Shown: positions 1 through 8,890, numbered from the stretch's first letter. The stretch: 64,000 nucleotides of DNA from Granulicella sp. L46 (GCF_009765785.1 NZ_LMUT01000012.1:226144-290143); one strand, 5' to 3'. Notes: generated from the letters alone by a model not told the origin. Numbers and translations: made by a program.

Positions 1-185
<185 letters not shown>

Positions 186-278
186 CTACTGCAATGGCCG
201 GTGGGCTCACCTATGCGCGGGAGGCGGCATCTCACTTGGAGGAGACGGAGAACGAGGCGCCTTCGGAAAGGAAGCCGC

Positions 279-389
279 ATGATCACAGTCATCTTTATTT
301 GTTTTCTGGCAATTCTTTCTGTTTTCTTTGTTGCGACGGCCTGGGGGGCTAGTGAGCCTCGGCCTGTGGAGATACGGCGCCGTCGTTAG
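279..389 (+). CDS. Small single-span membrane protein, 36 aa
   Basis: A 36-residue ORF with one hydrophobic span (residues 2-22, rich in Ile, Phe, Leu, Val) and a very basic tail ending in four arginines, as expected for an inner-membrane miniprotein with a cytoplasmic C-terminus. A purine-rich GGAAAGGAAG lies 4 bases before the ATG. I do not recognise a family. It is followed by a second small membrane protein in the same direction, so the two may be co-transcribed. It could still be a chance ORF; the ribosome site and clear span argue otherwise. Confidence 0.45.
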   Translation: MITVIFICFLAILSVFFVATAWGASEPRPVEIRRRR

Positions 390-482
390 CTCCGCCGCGA
401 AGTCGGAAGGGCGTACCTAGTTGGAGGGGGTGGGCATCCAACAGCAGAAGACCGAGCAAGGCGGGCTTCGGGAGGACGTCTT

Positions 483-662
483 ATGGGTATCGCGCTGCTT
501 GGTGCGTTTGTTACGGTTTTGGCTGTATTTCTTGTCGGCCTGATTTGGGCGGGGACTGCGCGGCGGAAGGGAGAACAACCCGGGCTTCCGTCTGAAGAGA
601 CTCCGAACGGGCAGGAGATCGATCAGTCACCGGGTCAGGGGCCGGAGGGTCGGCAAGGGTGA
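483..662 (+). CDS. Small single-span membrane protein, 59 aa
   Basis: The ORF begins with a hydrophobic segment (residues 3-23) followed by an ARRK stop-transfer motif and a hydrophilic Pro/Gly/Gln-rich tail of about 30 residues. GGGAGGA lies 7 bases upstream of the ATG. Downstream it nearly touches the stop codon of the convergent lipoprotein gene. No family recognised; a role in the envelope is only inferred from topology. Confidence 0.5.
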   Translation: MGIALLGAFVTVLAVFLVGLIWAGTARRKGEQPGLPSEETPNGQEIDQSPGQGPEGRQG

Positions 663-665
663 GGG

Positions 666-1025
666 TTAGTTGGAACGGAGATTGGACTGCCACGTTGCCG
701 TGGTGGGGGTGATGGTGGTGGTGAGGGTGCCTTCCTGGCCTTCGGTGAGGTTGGGGCCGGGGACGGTGTGTTGTTGCTGTGCGGCGTCGGTCCAGAGGAT
801 TTTGGTGGGGCCGTCGCCTAGGATTTTGAAGCGGTAATGGTAGGTGGCGCCGGCGGCTAAGGTGTCAACGCCAAAGCTGGCGGTGGGGTAATCGACTTCT
901 ACCAGGGTGATGGGGTTGGGGGTGGTGTTGTGGATGTCGATGGAGACGTAGTGGGAGTGGCAGCCGGTTAGGGCGGCGAGGGTGAGGAGTGCGAGAGAGA
1001 CGCGTGTGGTTGTGAAGAGTCTCAT
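666..1025 (-). CDS. Putative lipoprotein, 119 aa
   Basis: An N-terminal signal peptide ends in the lipobox LTGC (Cys about residue 22), so the protein is expected to be lipid-anchored in the cell envelope. The mature part is short, Thr/Pro-rich and predicted mostly beta, with a YHYRFKILGDGPTKILWTD segment but no motif I recognise. It stands alone between the small membrane proteins and lpxD. Function unknown. Confidence 0.7.
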   Translation of the reverse strand: MRLFTTTRVSLALLTLAALTGCHSHYVSIDIHNTTPNPITLVEVDYPTASFGVDTLAAGATYHYRFKILGDGPTKILWTDAAQQQHTVPGPNLTEGQEGTLTTTITPTTATWQSNLRSN

Positions 1026-1122
1026 GGGTTTAGGGTAGCAGCGGTTTCGCGTGGGATTACTGGGATTCGAGCAGAGGGCATACCCAAGGGCTAAAGCCCG
1101 ACTTTACTTTTGGGCCATGAGA

Positions 1123-1142
1123 CCCAAGGCTGAAGCCTTGGG
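1123..1142. repeat. Short perfect palindrome, intergenic
   Basis: CCCAAGGCT, a GA loop, then AGCCTTGGG form a perfect 9-bp stem. Just to the left (about 1086-1098) a weaker GGGCTAAAGCCC palindrome occurs. The pair sits between a lipoprotein gene and the 3' end of lpxD and lacks a T-run, so it resembles a REP-like intergenic element more than an intrinsic terminator. Confidence 0.5.
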
Positions 1143-1206
1143 GTACCTGGAGACAAGGGAGAAGATCCTCTGCTGGCCTCGAAGAATGACATGCTTGAGC
1201 GGCGAA

Positions 1207-2244
1207 TTATTCGTCGTTCTTAATGTGCTTTTCCAGGAGGGTGACGCGCTTGAGGAGGTCGGGGAGGCGGTTGAGGGCGGCTACGGTGCGGAGCCAGGTG
1301 CGGTTGTCGGTAGCGGGGTAGCCGCTGACGATGGCGCCGGGAGCTACGTCGGAGGGGATGCCGCTCTGGGCCGTGGCGACTGCGCCGTCGCCGATGGTGA
1401 GATGGCCGGCTACGCCTACCTGGCCCGCGAGGATGACGTTCTTGCCTACGGTGGTGGAGCCGCTGAGGCCGGTCTGTGAGCAGAGAAGGGTGTTTTGGCC
1501 GACGGTTGAGCCGTGGCCTACCTGGACCAGGTTGTCGATTTTGACGCCGCTTGCGATGTGGGTTTCGCCTACCGAGGCGCGATCGACGCAGGCGTTGGCC
1601 TGGACTTCCACGGCGTCTTCGAGGACCGCGGGGCCGGACTGGACGATCTTGGTCCAGCGGCCATCGGCGTTCTTGGCAAAGCCGAAGCCGTCGGCGCCGA
1701 TGATGGCCCCATTCTGGAGGACTACGTCGTCGCCGAGCTGGCAGCCTTCGCGGACGACGGCGTGGGCGTGGGCGAGGAAGCGGTTGCCTACGCGGACGTT
1801 GTCGTAGAGAACTGCGTGCGGGAGTAGAACAGCGTCGTCGCCGATTTGGCAGTGTTCGCCGATGACGACGTAGGCGCCGATGTGGGCGCGTACGCCGATG
1901 CGCGAAGTGTGGCCGATGACGGCGGTGCGATGAATGCCGGGCTCGTAGGAGGGAGCGGGGTGGAAGAACTCGATGGCACGGGACCAGGCGAGGTAGGGAT
2001 TGGGGGTGCGGAGGGTCGGGGCTTGGATGGCGGGGAAGCCGGGCTCGACGATGAGGGCAGCGGCGCGGGTGGTGCGGGCCTGTGCGGCGTACTTGGGATT
2101 GGCGATGAAGGTGAGGTGGGTGGGGCCGGCGGTTTCGATGCCGGCAACTCCAACGATGGCGCGCAGGGCAGCGGCTTCGAGGGTTTGGCCCTCGCCTGCA
2201 ACCAGTTCGGCTTTCAGATGCTTGGCTAACTCGCCGAGGTTCAT
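1207..2244 (-). CDS. lpxD: UDP-3-O-acylglucosamine N-acyltransferase
   Basis: LpxD transfers a hydroxyacyl chain from acyl carrier protein to the 2-amino group of UDP-3-O-acylglucosamine, the third step of lipid A synthesis. The 345-residue length is normal for the family. An N-terminal uridine-binding-type domain (residues 1-100, with LTFIANPKY) is followed by hexapeptide repeats forming a left-handed beta helix (about 110-320). The segment VQVGHGSTVG carries the family's catalytic histidine. The gene is separate from other lpx genes here. Its presence shows an LPS-bearing Gram-negative cell. Confidence 0.95.
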   Translation of the reverse strand: MNLGELAKHLKAELVAGEGQTLEAAALRAIVGVAGIETAGPTHLTFIANPKYAAQARTTRAAALIVEPGFPAIQAPTLRTPNPYLAWSRAIEFFHPAPSYEPGIHRTAVIGHTSRIGVRAHIGAYVVIGEHCQIGDDAVLLPHAVLYDNVRVGNRFLAHAHAVVREGCQLGDDVVLQNGAIIGADGFGFAKNADGRWTKIVQSGPAVLEDAVEVQANACVDRASVGETHIASGVKIDNLVQVGHGSTVGQNTLLCSQTGLSGSTTVGKNVILAGQVGVAGHLTIGDGAVATAQSGIPSDVAPGAIVSGYPATDNRTWLRTVAALNRLPDLLKRVTLLEKHIKNDE

Positions 2245-2254
2245 AGAGCGAATT

Positions 2255-2797
2255 TTACTCGTCGAAGAGGCTTGGTTGCGTGTCGGTTGTCACGCGAGGC
2301 TTCGACTTGGTTCCGGATTGGGCTGCGCGCTGGGCGGCTAGGCGGAGGGAGGGAGCGGTAACGAAGCCGAGAACTTCGATGGAATTGAGCGCCATGCGAG
2401 GAACGAAGAGGCGCAAGGTGTTGGAACGCGGGTCGGGTGGTGTGAGGAAGAGTCCGTGGTCGTCGAGGAGGGTGTCGGCGAAGGCCATGTCGAGGGTGGT
2501 GAGGCCTTCGAGGAGCTCATCGTCGCGGAAGGTGAGTTTTAGCCAGATACCGTCGCCGCGAGGGCGGGCGGGGAAGGTCATGCGGCCGATGCGCTCGGGG
2601 TCTACTTTGTCGTCGAGATTGAAATCGCGGATATAGGCTATGCGCTTGAGGGCCTTGACGGGGTAGGGTGTGAGGCGGCCGTCGGTGGCCATGAGAGTGA
2701 TTTGGCCGTCGCGCAGGAAGCCGGATTGGGGAAGGTATCCCCAGGCGAGTTCGTTCGTGAAGCTGCGAAGGATGACTTTCTTCTGAGCTGGAGCCAT
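2255..2797 (-). CDS. Conserved hypothetical protein, 180 aa
   Basis: A soluble protein of unknown function starting at MAPAQKKVILRSF; an earlier in-frame start exists but codes for an unlikely Pro/His-rich leader. It contains a beta-rich core (RDGQITLMATDGRLTPYPVK, then a DLDDKVDPERIGRMTF-like stretch) and ends in a hydrophilic SLFDE tail. It lies 10 bp upstream of lpxD on the same strand and may be co-transcribed with it. A decayed partial copy of this gene is present at 4342-4589, which supports it being a real gene that was duplicated. Confidence 0.75.
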   Translation of the reverse strand: MAPAQKKVILRSFTNELAWGYLPQSGFLRDGQITLMATDGRLTPYPVKALKRIAYIRDFNLDDKVDPERIGRMTFPARPRGDGIWLKLTFRDDELLEGLTTLDMAFADTLLDDHGLFLTPPDPRSNTLRLFVPRMALNSIEVLGFVTAPSLRLAAQRAAQSGTKSKPRVTTDTQPSLFDE

Positions 2798-3117
2798 GGG
2801 GTGTGGATGAGTGACGTTGCTGACACCATGATAGAGCCGTGGCGGGTGGGTTTGGGTAGGAGGCAAGCAAGGTAGCTGAAAACTGCGTTTCTCGGACTCA
2901 ATGCGTCCCTGGTGGCGTCTTGCTCACCGAGAAACTTCGCTTCAAGGGGTTGCGTGCCGTCCCTATGTACGGACTTGAACAAGGTTATTGATGCGACGAA
3001 AAAGCTATTGTGAAAATTCGTTCGTCCTGCTTGCATTTCTCGGCGTCAGGAGTCTAGGCTAGCCCTCGAAATACGATGTGTCCGTTCGTGCTTTTCCATC
3101 CAGGAGGCAAGCTAACG

Positions 3118-4320
3118 GTGACAAATCCTACCTTCACAAATCTTCTTTCCTCAGCCCTCCCCACAGAGTCGATTCAAGGGCTCGCTAGCCACTTCGGGGC
3201 TTCGCCCACCACCATCGCCAATGGGATCCAGTCATCGATAGCCGCAGTCGTCAGCGGTCTTGCACAGCGATCCGGCGATCAGGGCTTTCTCAGCCAGTTG
3301 TTGAACTCGGCTTCAGCGACACCTGCGAATGCAGTGGGTTCCGCACTGTCGAGCGGTTCACTGACCAATCCCACATCGAGCTTTTTCACGGGGGGATCGC
3401 AGCTGCTCTCCACCATCTTTGGCGGTCGGCTCGGCTCGATCGCGGAAGCTCTTGGCACCCAAACAGGGTTGCGTGGTGCGGGCGCCACCGCACTCCTGGT
3501 GCTGGGCGTTCAGACGGTCATGGGCTTCGTCGGCGGGAAGGTCCGCGATGGCAGCCTGAATGTGAGTAATTTCCCGGGCTTTCTTGCGCGCGAAAGCGAC
3601 GCGTTGAAAGGGTTCCTACCCGCGGGCTTCCAGCAACAGCCTGCGCCCGTTGCCGCGCACGTCAATCCAGTCGTAGCTCGGCCCGTGCTCGAAGAGAAGA
3701 AGAGCTCGGTACTGCCGTGGCTGCTCGGCCTGTTGGTGCTTGCGCTCTTGCTGGGCTTCTGGTGGTATCACTCGCGTCAGCCTGAAGTCGCGACTCAGCC
3801 AGTGACCGCTCCCGCTGTAACGACTCCTGCCACGATCACTTCGTCTAACGGGGTTAACCTTGGCGGGTTAGTTGACGTCACCTTGCCAAATGGGACTGTC
3901 ATTCACATCCCGGAACTCGGAGTCGAGAGCAAGCTTCTTGCGTTCATCAAAGATCCGGCACTGAGTCCTGACAAAACTACGTGGTTTGACTTCGACCGGC
4001 TGCTGTTCGACACAGGCTCAGCTACGCTGCAGCCGCAGTCGCAGGATCAACTCAACAACATCGCCGCGATTCTCAAGGCCTATCCCGCTGTGCACCTCAC
4101 TATTGGCGGCTACACCGATAACACGGGGGACGCGGCGCAGAACCTGAAACTCTCGCAGGATCGCGCCGACAGTGTTGTGCAACAGTTGGAGTCCGTGGGC
4201 ATTGGCGCAGACAGGCTGGTGGCGAAAGGATACGGAGAAGAGCATCCGGTAGGGGACAACTCGACTGCTGATGGTCGAGCTGCCAACCGGCGCATCTCCA
4301 TGTTGGTGACCGCGAAGTAG
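3118..4320 (+). CDS. DUF937 / OmpA-domain membrane protein, 400 aa
   Basis: Probably a peptidoglycan-binding envelope protein. Residues 1-150 resemble the DUF937 helical domain (LSSALPTESIQGLASHFGAS, then Gly/Ser-rich repeats). A transmembrane span follows at about 205-222 (VLPWLLGLLVLALLLGFWWY), then a Pro/Thr linker and a C-terminal OmpA-like domain with FDTGSATL, the NLKLSQDRADSV helix and the ANRRISM end. The GTG start at 3118 is preferred over the upstream ATG because AGGAGG lies 10 bases before it. The span orientation predicts the OmpA domain in the periplasm. Flanked on the right by the duplicated gene fragment. Confidence 0.85.
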   Translation: MTNPTFTNLLSSALPTESIQGLASHFGASPTTIANGIQSSIAAVVSGLAQRSGDQGFLSQLLNSASATPANAVGSALSSGSLTNPTSSFFTGGSQLLSTIFGGRLGSIAEALGTQTGLRGAGATALLVLGVQTVMGFVGGKVRDGSLNVSNFPGFLARESDALKGFLPAGFQQQPAPVAAHVNPVVARPVLEEKKSSVLPWLLGLLVLALLLGFWWYHSRQPEVATQPVTAPAVTTPATITSSNGVNLGGLVDVTLPNGTVIHIPELGVESKLLAFIKDPALSPDKTTWFDFDRLLFDTGSATLQPQSQDQLNNIAAILKAYPAVHLTIGGYTDNTGDAAQNLKLSQDRADSVVQQLESVGIGADRLVAKGYGEEHPVGDNSTADGRAANRRISMLVTAK

Positions 4321-4341
4321 CGAGGACGGCGCGTGGCTTCG

Positions 4342-4589
4342 AGCCAGAGGCCGTCGCCGCGAGGGCGAGCGGGAAAGGTCGTGCGGCCGATGCGTTCGGG
4401 ATCGACTTTGTCGTTGAGGTTGAATTCCCGCACAGAGGTGAATTTCCGCACATACGCTATGCGCTTGAGGGTTTTGATGGGGTAGGGAGTCAGGCGGCCA
4501 TCGGTTTCCATAAGGGTGATTTGCCGGCGCGCAGGAAGCCGGACTGGGGAAGGTATCCCCAGGCGAGTTCGTTCGTGAAGCTGCGAAGG
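4342..4589 (-). pseudogene. Decayed partial copy of the 2255-2797 hypothetical gene
   Basis: Bases 4342-4589 align along their length to the middle of the gene at 2255-2797 (shared stretches include the GGGGAAGGTATCCCCAGGCG type segment and ATGCGCTTGAGGG). The copy is missing both ends, carries an insertion of about six codons between the YIR and FNL positions (KFTSVRE-like) and a one-base deletion in the GCCGGCGCGCAGG region, so it cannot encode the full protein. It lies directly behind the OmpA-domain gene, suggesting a tandem duplication followed by decay. Confidence 0.85.
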
Positions 4590-4706
4590 GATCCGCCCCG
4601 GAGTTGCCGGCGGGGTGGGGCACGCGGTGCGAACATCGGTGACGGCGCTGTGCCTCAAATTGACCCCACAATTACACTGGGAACATAACGATTTCTGGAG
4701 GCGCCC

Positions 4707-5252
4707 GTGCGAAAGATCTATCTGGTTCTGATGTTGTTGTTCCTCAGCGGCGTGGCCGTGGCCGATGCCGGCGCGCCCATCTACAAGTTCAAACTGAGCA
4801 CCATCGATGGCGACCCCACCACGTTGGGTGCATACAAGGGCAAGGTGCTGCTGGTGGTCAACGTGGCCAGTGCCTGCGGATTTACGCCGCAGTACACCGC
4901 GCTCGAGGCCGTCTACGAGAAGTACAAGGACAAGGGCCTGGTGATCGTCGGCGTGCCGGCCAACAACTTCGCCAACCAGGAGTCCGGCACCAATGCAACG
5001 ATCAAGGAGTTCTGCAGCTCCAAGTTCCACGTCAAATTTCCGATGATGGCGAAGGTCTCGGTAAAGGGCGACGATAAAACGCCGCTCTACCAGTACCTCA
5101 CTGCTGCGCCCAACGTTAGCGGCGAGATCAAGTGGAACTTCACCAAGTTCCTCATCGCGCGCAACGGACAGCCGATCGCTCGCTTTGAGCCGGCCGTGAC
5201 GCCGGATTCGCCAGAGGTCATCGCGGCAATCGAGTCTGCGCTGAAGTCATAG
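4707..5252 (+). CDS. Glutathione peroxidase-family protein, exported
   Basis: Reduces hydrogen or lipid peroxides; in bacteria such proteins usually use thioredoxin. Residues 1-20 form a signal peptide ending in VADA, so it probably acts in the periplasm. Family motifs are present: VNVASACGFTPQY with the peroxidatic cysteine in place of selenocysteine, PANNFANQE with the conserved glutamine/asparagine, and WNFTKFL with the active-site tryptophan. Length (181 aa) is typical once the signal peptide is allowed for. GTG start with TGGAGG 5 bases upstream. A clear intrinsic terminator follows. Confidence 0.9.
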   Translation: MRKIYLVLMLLFLSGVAVADAGAPIYKFKLSTIDGDPTTLGAYKGKVLLVVNVASACGFTPQYTALEAVYEKYKDKGLVIVGVPANNFANQESGTNATIKEFCSSKFHVKFPMMAKVSVKGDDKTPLYQYLTAAPNVSGEIKWNFTKFLIARNGQPIARFEPAVTPDSPEVIAAIESALKS

Positions 5253-5269
5253 CCATTGCGACGTGCGCG

Positions 5270-5298
5270 AGCCCGCTCTTCGGAGCGGGCTTTTTTTT
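5270..5298 (+). terminator. Rho-independent terminator after the peroxidase gene
   Basis: GCCCGCTC, loop TTCG, GAGCGGGC, followed by eight T residues, 18 bp after the stop codon. A textbook intrinsic terminator. Confidence 0.95.
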
Positions 5299-5650
5299 AA
5301 GCTGCATCTCGTGCAGGAAGAGTCGTTCGACTTCGCCCTCATACTTCAGCAGAGGTTCCCGATAAGTCGGCTCTTCGGAAAGTTCGAGAGAGTAGGGACC
5401 TAGCGTCACGTGATTTGAAGCTGTTGAGGTCTCAGATGGATCGTGTAAGTCTCTTGTTATCAATCGGGCGAAAAGTTTTGCACTGGTGGGTGGAAACGAT
5501 TTACTTATGCTGGCCTCCCTTTGCGGGAAATTGGCGTCCTAGTGTAAAGCTTCGCCGCGACCCCTACACGGGTGTCGGGGGCGAGGATACGGTCGCGATA
5601 GAACGGACATCGAGCCGCGGGACCGGGACTTATATCTAAGGGAGTAATGC
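5299..5650. other. Intergenic stretch without a supportable gene
   Basis: About 350 bp between the peroxidase terminator and the next OmpA-type gene. Short ORFs exist on both strands but none has a ribosome site together with recognisable protein sequence. It presumably contains the promoter of the downstream gene; no unambiguous -35/-10 pair seen. Confidence 0.4.
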
Positions 5651-6607
5651 ATGCAAATACAGCGTCAGCTTAGAACTACCTGTGGCTTGGCACTTTCGTT
5701 GGCGATGGTCTCATCGCTTGGTCTCACGGCAATTGCCCAGGAAGCGACGGTCCAAGGTATGGTCATCGGAAGAAATGGTCCGCAGATGGCGGTCAAGACG
5801 GCCGATACCCCGAGGCTCATCGTGCTTCTATCGGACAGCACCAAGGCTACGCAAAAAGGTGGCTTTCTTGGTATGGGCGGAAGGGACCTCGGCGTCGAGG
5901 CTCTTGTTCCCGGCCTGTCGGTAAAGGTTGAAGGGGCGTATAACCCCGATCACCAGTTGCTGGCAAAGAAGGTCGTTTTCTCGAAGGGTTCACTGAATAC
6001 GGCAAGGGCAATCGATGCGGGTCTGGACCCTGTGAACGCGAAGCTTGGCGAACAGCAGGATCAGCTTGCGAGCAACAAGCGGGACATCTCGCAGAGCCAG
6101 GACATGATTGCGAAGAACTCGCAGGATATCGACGCGACCAAGCAGGGTCTTGCGACGACTACCCAGGCGACCACACAGAACACAACGCAGATTGGACAGA
6201 CCAACACGCGCATCGGCACGCTGGATCAGTACGACACCAAGGACAGCATGACGATCAACTTTGCCAATGGCAAAGCGACGGTTAAGCCGCAGGATAAGGA
6301 CGCACTCACAGACTTTGTGAAGGCGGCTGCCAATACTCCGGGCTTCATGATCGAGGTGCAGGGTTATGCCTCGACCGTTGGGTCCGCAACGTTGAACCAG
6401 AGGTTGAGTGCGGAACGTGCTGACGCTGTGCTGGCAATCATTCAGCAGTCAGGCGCGGTTCCGATGACCAGAATCCTTGCGCCCGCGGCGATGGGCACGA
6501 GCAACCAGGTCGACACCGATCACACGCGGAAGGCGCAGGCTCAGAACCGGCGCGTCGTGGTGACGATTGTAGTCAACAAGGGAATTGTCGGTTCAACGGG
6601 CAGCTAA
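5651..6607 (+). CDS. OmpA-family protein with coiled-coil linker, 318 aa
   Basis: Signal peptide (residues 1-30, ending AIAQ), then a beta-barrel-like DUF5666-type region (about 33-110, TVQGMVIGRNGPQMAVKT), a Gln/Asn/Thr-rich heptad stretch (about 130-200, repeated I-A-x-N-S-Q-D-I type pattern) that should form a coiled coil, and a C-terminal OmpA domain (about 205-310) with FANGKATVKPQDKD and the AQNRRVVVTI end. This is expected to sit in the periplasm and bind peptidoglycan. GGGAG lies 7 bases before the ATG. Common in Acidobacteria; precise role unknown. Confidence 0.85.
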   Translation: MQIQRQLRTTCGLALSLAMVSSLGLTAIAQEATVQGMVIGRNGPQMAVKTADTPRLIVLLSDSTKATQKGGFLGMGGRDLGVEALVPGLSVKVEGAYNPDHQLLAKKVVFSKGSLNTARAIDAGLDPVNAKLGEQQDQLASNKRDISQSQDMIAKNSQDIDATKQGLATTTQATTQNTTQIGQTNTRIGTLDQYDTKDSMTINFANGKATVKPQDKDALTDFVKAAANTPGFMIEVQGYASTVGSATLNQRLSAERADAVLAIIQQSGAVPMTRILAPAAMGTSNQVDTDHTRKAQAQNRRVVVTIVVNKGIVGSTGS

Positions 6608-6665
6608 GCGCCGTTGGACTGCTACCTCACGGCGGTTTAAAGGACTGCCATTCTCGGCAAAATCA

Positions 6666-6704
6666 CGCGATAGTGTGCGAACGCAATGTTCGCGCACTAT
6701 CGCG
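6666..6704. repeat. Long inverted repeat, intergenic
   Basis: A 17-bp stem: CGCGATAGTGTGCGAAC, loop GCAAT, GTTCGCGCACTATCGCG, with a single T-G position that would pair as U-G in RNA. No T-run follows, so it is either a bidirectional or Rho-assisted terminator, a transcript-stabilising hairpin or a large operator. It lies about 60 bp after the OmpA-type gene in a 324-bp gap that otherwise holds nothing I can name. Confidence 0.8.
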
Positions 6705-6931
6705 TTGCCGCGTAGGGACTCAATAAGGTATTGCCTCCATATTTTTCGGAGACTTTATCGCTTCGATGCGAACTGACCCTTTCCCAGTGCAAAACAGTAG
6801 CCAAGTGCTTGAAAAGGGTGTAGAATTGGACGTTGTGTCCTCAGGTTACACCTATGTAAACGATTGATATGCAGCAAGTTAGGGCGGGCGCTTGAGATGC
6901 CGGCGACCGCTCGGAGCAAAGTACATTTCTC

Positions 6932-8782
6932 ATGGCTGACTACATTTATCTGCTGCAGACCCGCCTTACGCCGTACCAACAATCCGCCCTCGAACATGTT
7001 CGCCAGGTAGCCAAGGCTCGCGCGATGACCGTATTTCTGGTCGGCGGAGCGGTGCGCGACTTGACCAGCGGAAGCCCGATTCGCGACCTGGATTTCGCTG
7101 TCCAGGGCAATGCGACCAAACTCAAGAAAGAGTTGCAGAAGGCTGGCGGGGTGGTGATCGGCGAAGACGAACCGACGCAGACTCTTTACTTTACGTTCCC
7201 GGGCGGGGTTCGCCTGGAGGTTGGTTCGACGCTGTGGGCGACGTATCCCAAGCCGGGCAAGCCGGTGTATAAAGCGGCGCCGATTTTGGACGACCTGCAT
7301 CGCCGTGACTTTACGGCGAATGCGATGGCGCTGTCGCTGAACGACGGATCGTTTGGGCTGCTGATGGATCCGCTGAACGGCGTGGCCGATATTGAGAATC
7401 GCGAGCTGCGGCTGGTGTCGAATTACGGGTTCATTGAGGATCCGGCGCGGATGATCCGAGCGGCACGTTTTGGCGCGCGTCTGGGCTGGCAGATGGAAGA
7501 GAAGACTCGTCAGCGGTATGAGAATGCCAAGGCCGACAACGCGATCGCGGCGCTGAGCACGACGCTGCACCACTATGAACTGGAAGAGGTGTTCCATGAG
7601 GAAGATCCGCTGCGGGTGCTGAAGCGCCTGGAGGCTGAGGGTTGGGCGAAGGTGCTGTTCCCGGCGTGGACGTCGTCGAAGGCGAACGAGGCGGAGCTGG
7701 ATAAGCTGCGCGACTTGATTGGGCGGCTGGAGTCGATGGGGATCTCTCCCGATCCGTCGGCTGCTTACTTTCCGTTGCTGACGGCAAAGTTGACACCGAA
7801 GGACGTGGCGGACCTCAAGAAGAAGTTTGCGCGGCCTGGATTTGCTGAGCAGATTCCTGCGCTGGAGGCGGACACGAAGGAGTTTGCGACGCTGTTTACG
7901 AGCAAGGCTGCGGCTGCGCCGTCGGACGCCTGGAAGATGCTGTTTGCGGCGAGGCCGGAGGCGGTGTTGTGGCTGGCGCATACGACCAAGAGCGCTCCGT
8001 TGAAGGCGAGGTTTGAGGCGTTCTTCAATGACTGGTCGCAGGCGCGGTTGAAGATTCCGTACCAGCTTATGCAGGAGATGCGGATTACGCCCGCGCTGCC
8101 CGGCTATAACGAGCTGGTGGAGAAGTTGTTTTTTGCGGTGATGGACTCGAAGCTGGACACGCCGGAGGCGGCACGGGCATTCCTTGAGCCGTTCTCTCCG
8201 CCGGCGCCACCACCTCCGGTGAACATGCGGCGGCGTGCGGTGAAGCGCGAGGCGAAGGTTCCGAAGCCGCGCGGGAAGAAGGCTGCTGCGGCGGTTGCGG
8301 ATATTGATCTGGCTGAGGGCGGCGATACCGCTGCAAGCGCGCCGGTCGATGGCGCGAAGGCGAAGGGTACTGCGAAGGCTGTGGCGGTTGCTGCTAAAGC
8401 TGCGCCGGTCGCTGCCAAGGCTTTGCCAGTCGCGAAGAAAGCGGTGGCCGATAAGGCTCCGGTGAAAGCCGCTGCCAAGAAGGTTGTGGCGAAGCCTGCA
8501 GCGAAGAAGGTTGTGGCTAAACCTGTTGCCAAGAAGCTGCCCGCTAAGCCTGTCGCGAAGAAAGCTGCTAAGCCTGTGGCCAAGAAGGTTGTCGCCAAGA
8601 AGGCTGTGAAGGCGGTAGCGAAGAAGGTTGTCGCGAAAAAGGTGACGAAGCCTGTCGCGAAGAAGGCTGCTGCGCCGGCTAAGAAGAAGCCGGTGGCGAA
8701 AGCCAAGCCAGCCGCGAAGAAGGCTGCTAAGCCGGTGGCGAAAAAGGTGGCCGGAAAGCCGAAGCCGAAAGCTAAGCGCTAG
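6932..8782 (+). CDS. CCA-adding/poly(A) polymerase-type nucleotidyltransferase with histone H1-like tail
   Basis: Residues 1-410 match class II tRNA nucleotidyltransferases, which add CCA to tRNA 3' ends: FLVGGAVRDL is the signature G-G-x-V-R-D, IRDLDFAV holds the two metal-binding aspartates, LHRRDFTANAM and EDPARMIRAARFGARL are the later nucleotide-recognition motifs. Residues from about 425 to 616 are a low-complexity Lys/Ala/Pro/Val tail of repeated KPVAKK and KKVVAKK units resembling histone H1 and predicted to be disordered and DNA/RNA-binding. The enzyme core is of ordinary length, so the tail is an addition. Whether the core is CCA-adding, poly(A)-adding or an A-adding enzyme cannot be told by eye. 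Confidence 0.9.
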   Translation: MADYIYLLQTRLTPYQQSALEHVRQVAKARAMTVFLVGGAVRDLTSGSPIRDLDFAVQGNATKLKKELQKAGGVVIGEDEPTQTLYFTFPGGVRLEVGSTLWATYPKPGKPVYKAAPILDDLHRRDFTANAMALSLNDGSFGLLMDPLNGVADIENRELRLVSNYGFIEDPARMIRAARFGARLGWQMEEKTRQRYENAKADNAIAALSTTLHHYELEEVFHEEDPLRVLKRLEAEGWAKVLFPAWTSSKANEAELDKLRDLIGRLESMGISPDPSAAYFPLLTAKLTPKDVADLKKKFARPGFAEQIPALEADTKEFATLFTSKAAAAPSDAWKMLFAARPEAVLWLAHTTKSAPLKARFEAFFNDWSQARLKIPYQLMQEMRITPALPGYNELVEKLFFAVMDSKLDTPEAARAFLEPFSPPAPPPPVNMRRRAVKREAKVPKPRGKKAAAAVADIDLAEGGDTAASAPVDGAKAKGTAKAVAVAAKAAPVAAKALPVAKKAVADKAPVKAAAKKVVAKPAAKKVVAKPVAKKLPAKPVAKKAAKPVAKKVVAKKAVKAVAKKVVAKKVTKPVAKKAAAPAKKKPVAKAKPAAKKAAKPVAKKVAGKPKPKAKR

Positions 8783-8822
8783 GAGCGCCGCAGGGCGCTA
8801 GTGTGAGTAACCGCGACGGTAA

Positions 8823-8846
8823 GCCGAAGGGCTAACGACCTTCGGC
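8823..8846. terminator. Hairpin after the nucleotidyltransferase gene
   Basis: GCCGAAGG, loop GCTAACGA, CCTTCGGC gives a perfect 8-bp stem 40 bp after the stop codon. There is no T-run, so termination would need Rho; alternatively it is a REP-like element. Confidence 0.45.
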
Positions 8847-8890
8847 ACCCGTTGGCCCCGTTCGCGATACATACTCTTGCAACCGGGAAC

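Noticed and set aside
6755-7981. 408-codon frame antisense to the nucleotidyltransferase gene
   Set aside because: Arg/Leu/Gln-rich, no ribosome site, opposite a well-supported gene.
7800-8800. Repeat array in the nucleotidyltransferase 3' end considered as CRISPR or tandem DNA repeat
   Set aside because: Degenerate codon-level repeats encoding KPVAKK-type peptide units, in frame; no spacers or conserved DNA repeat.
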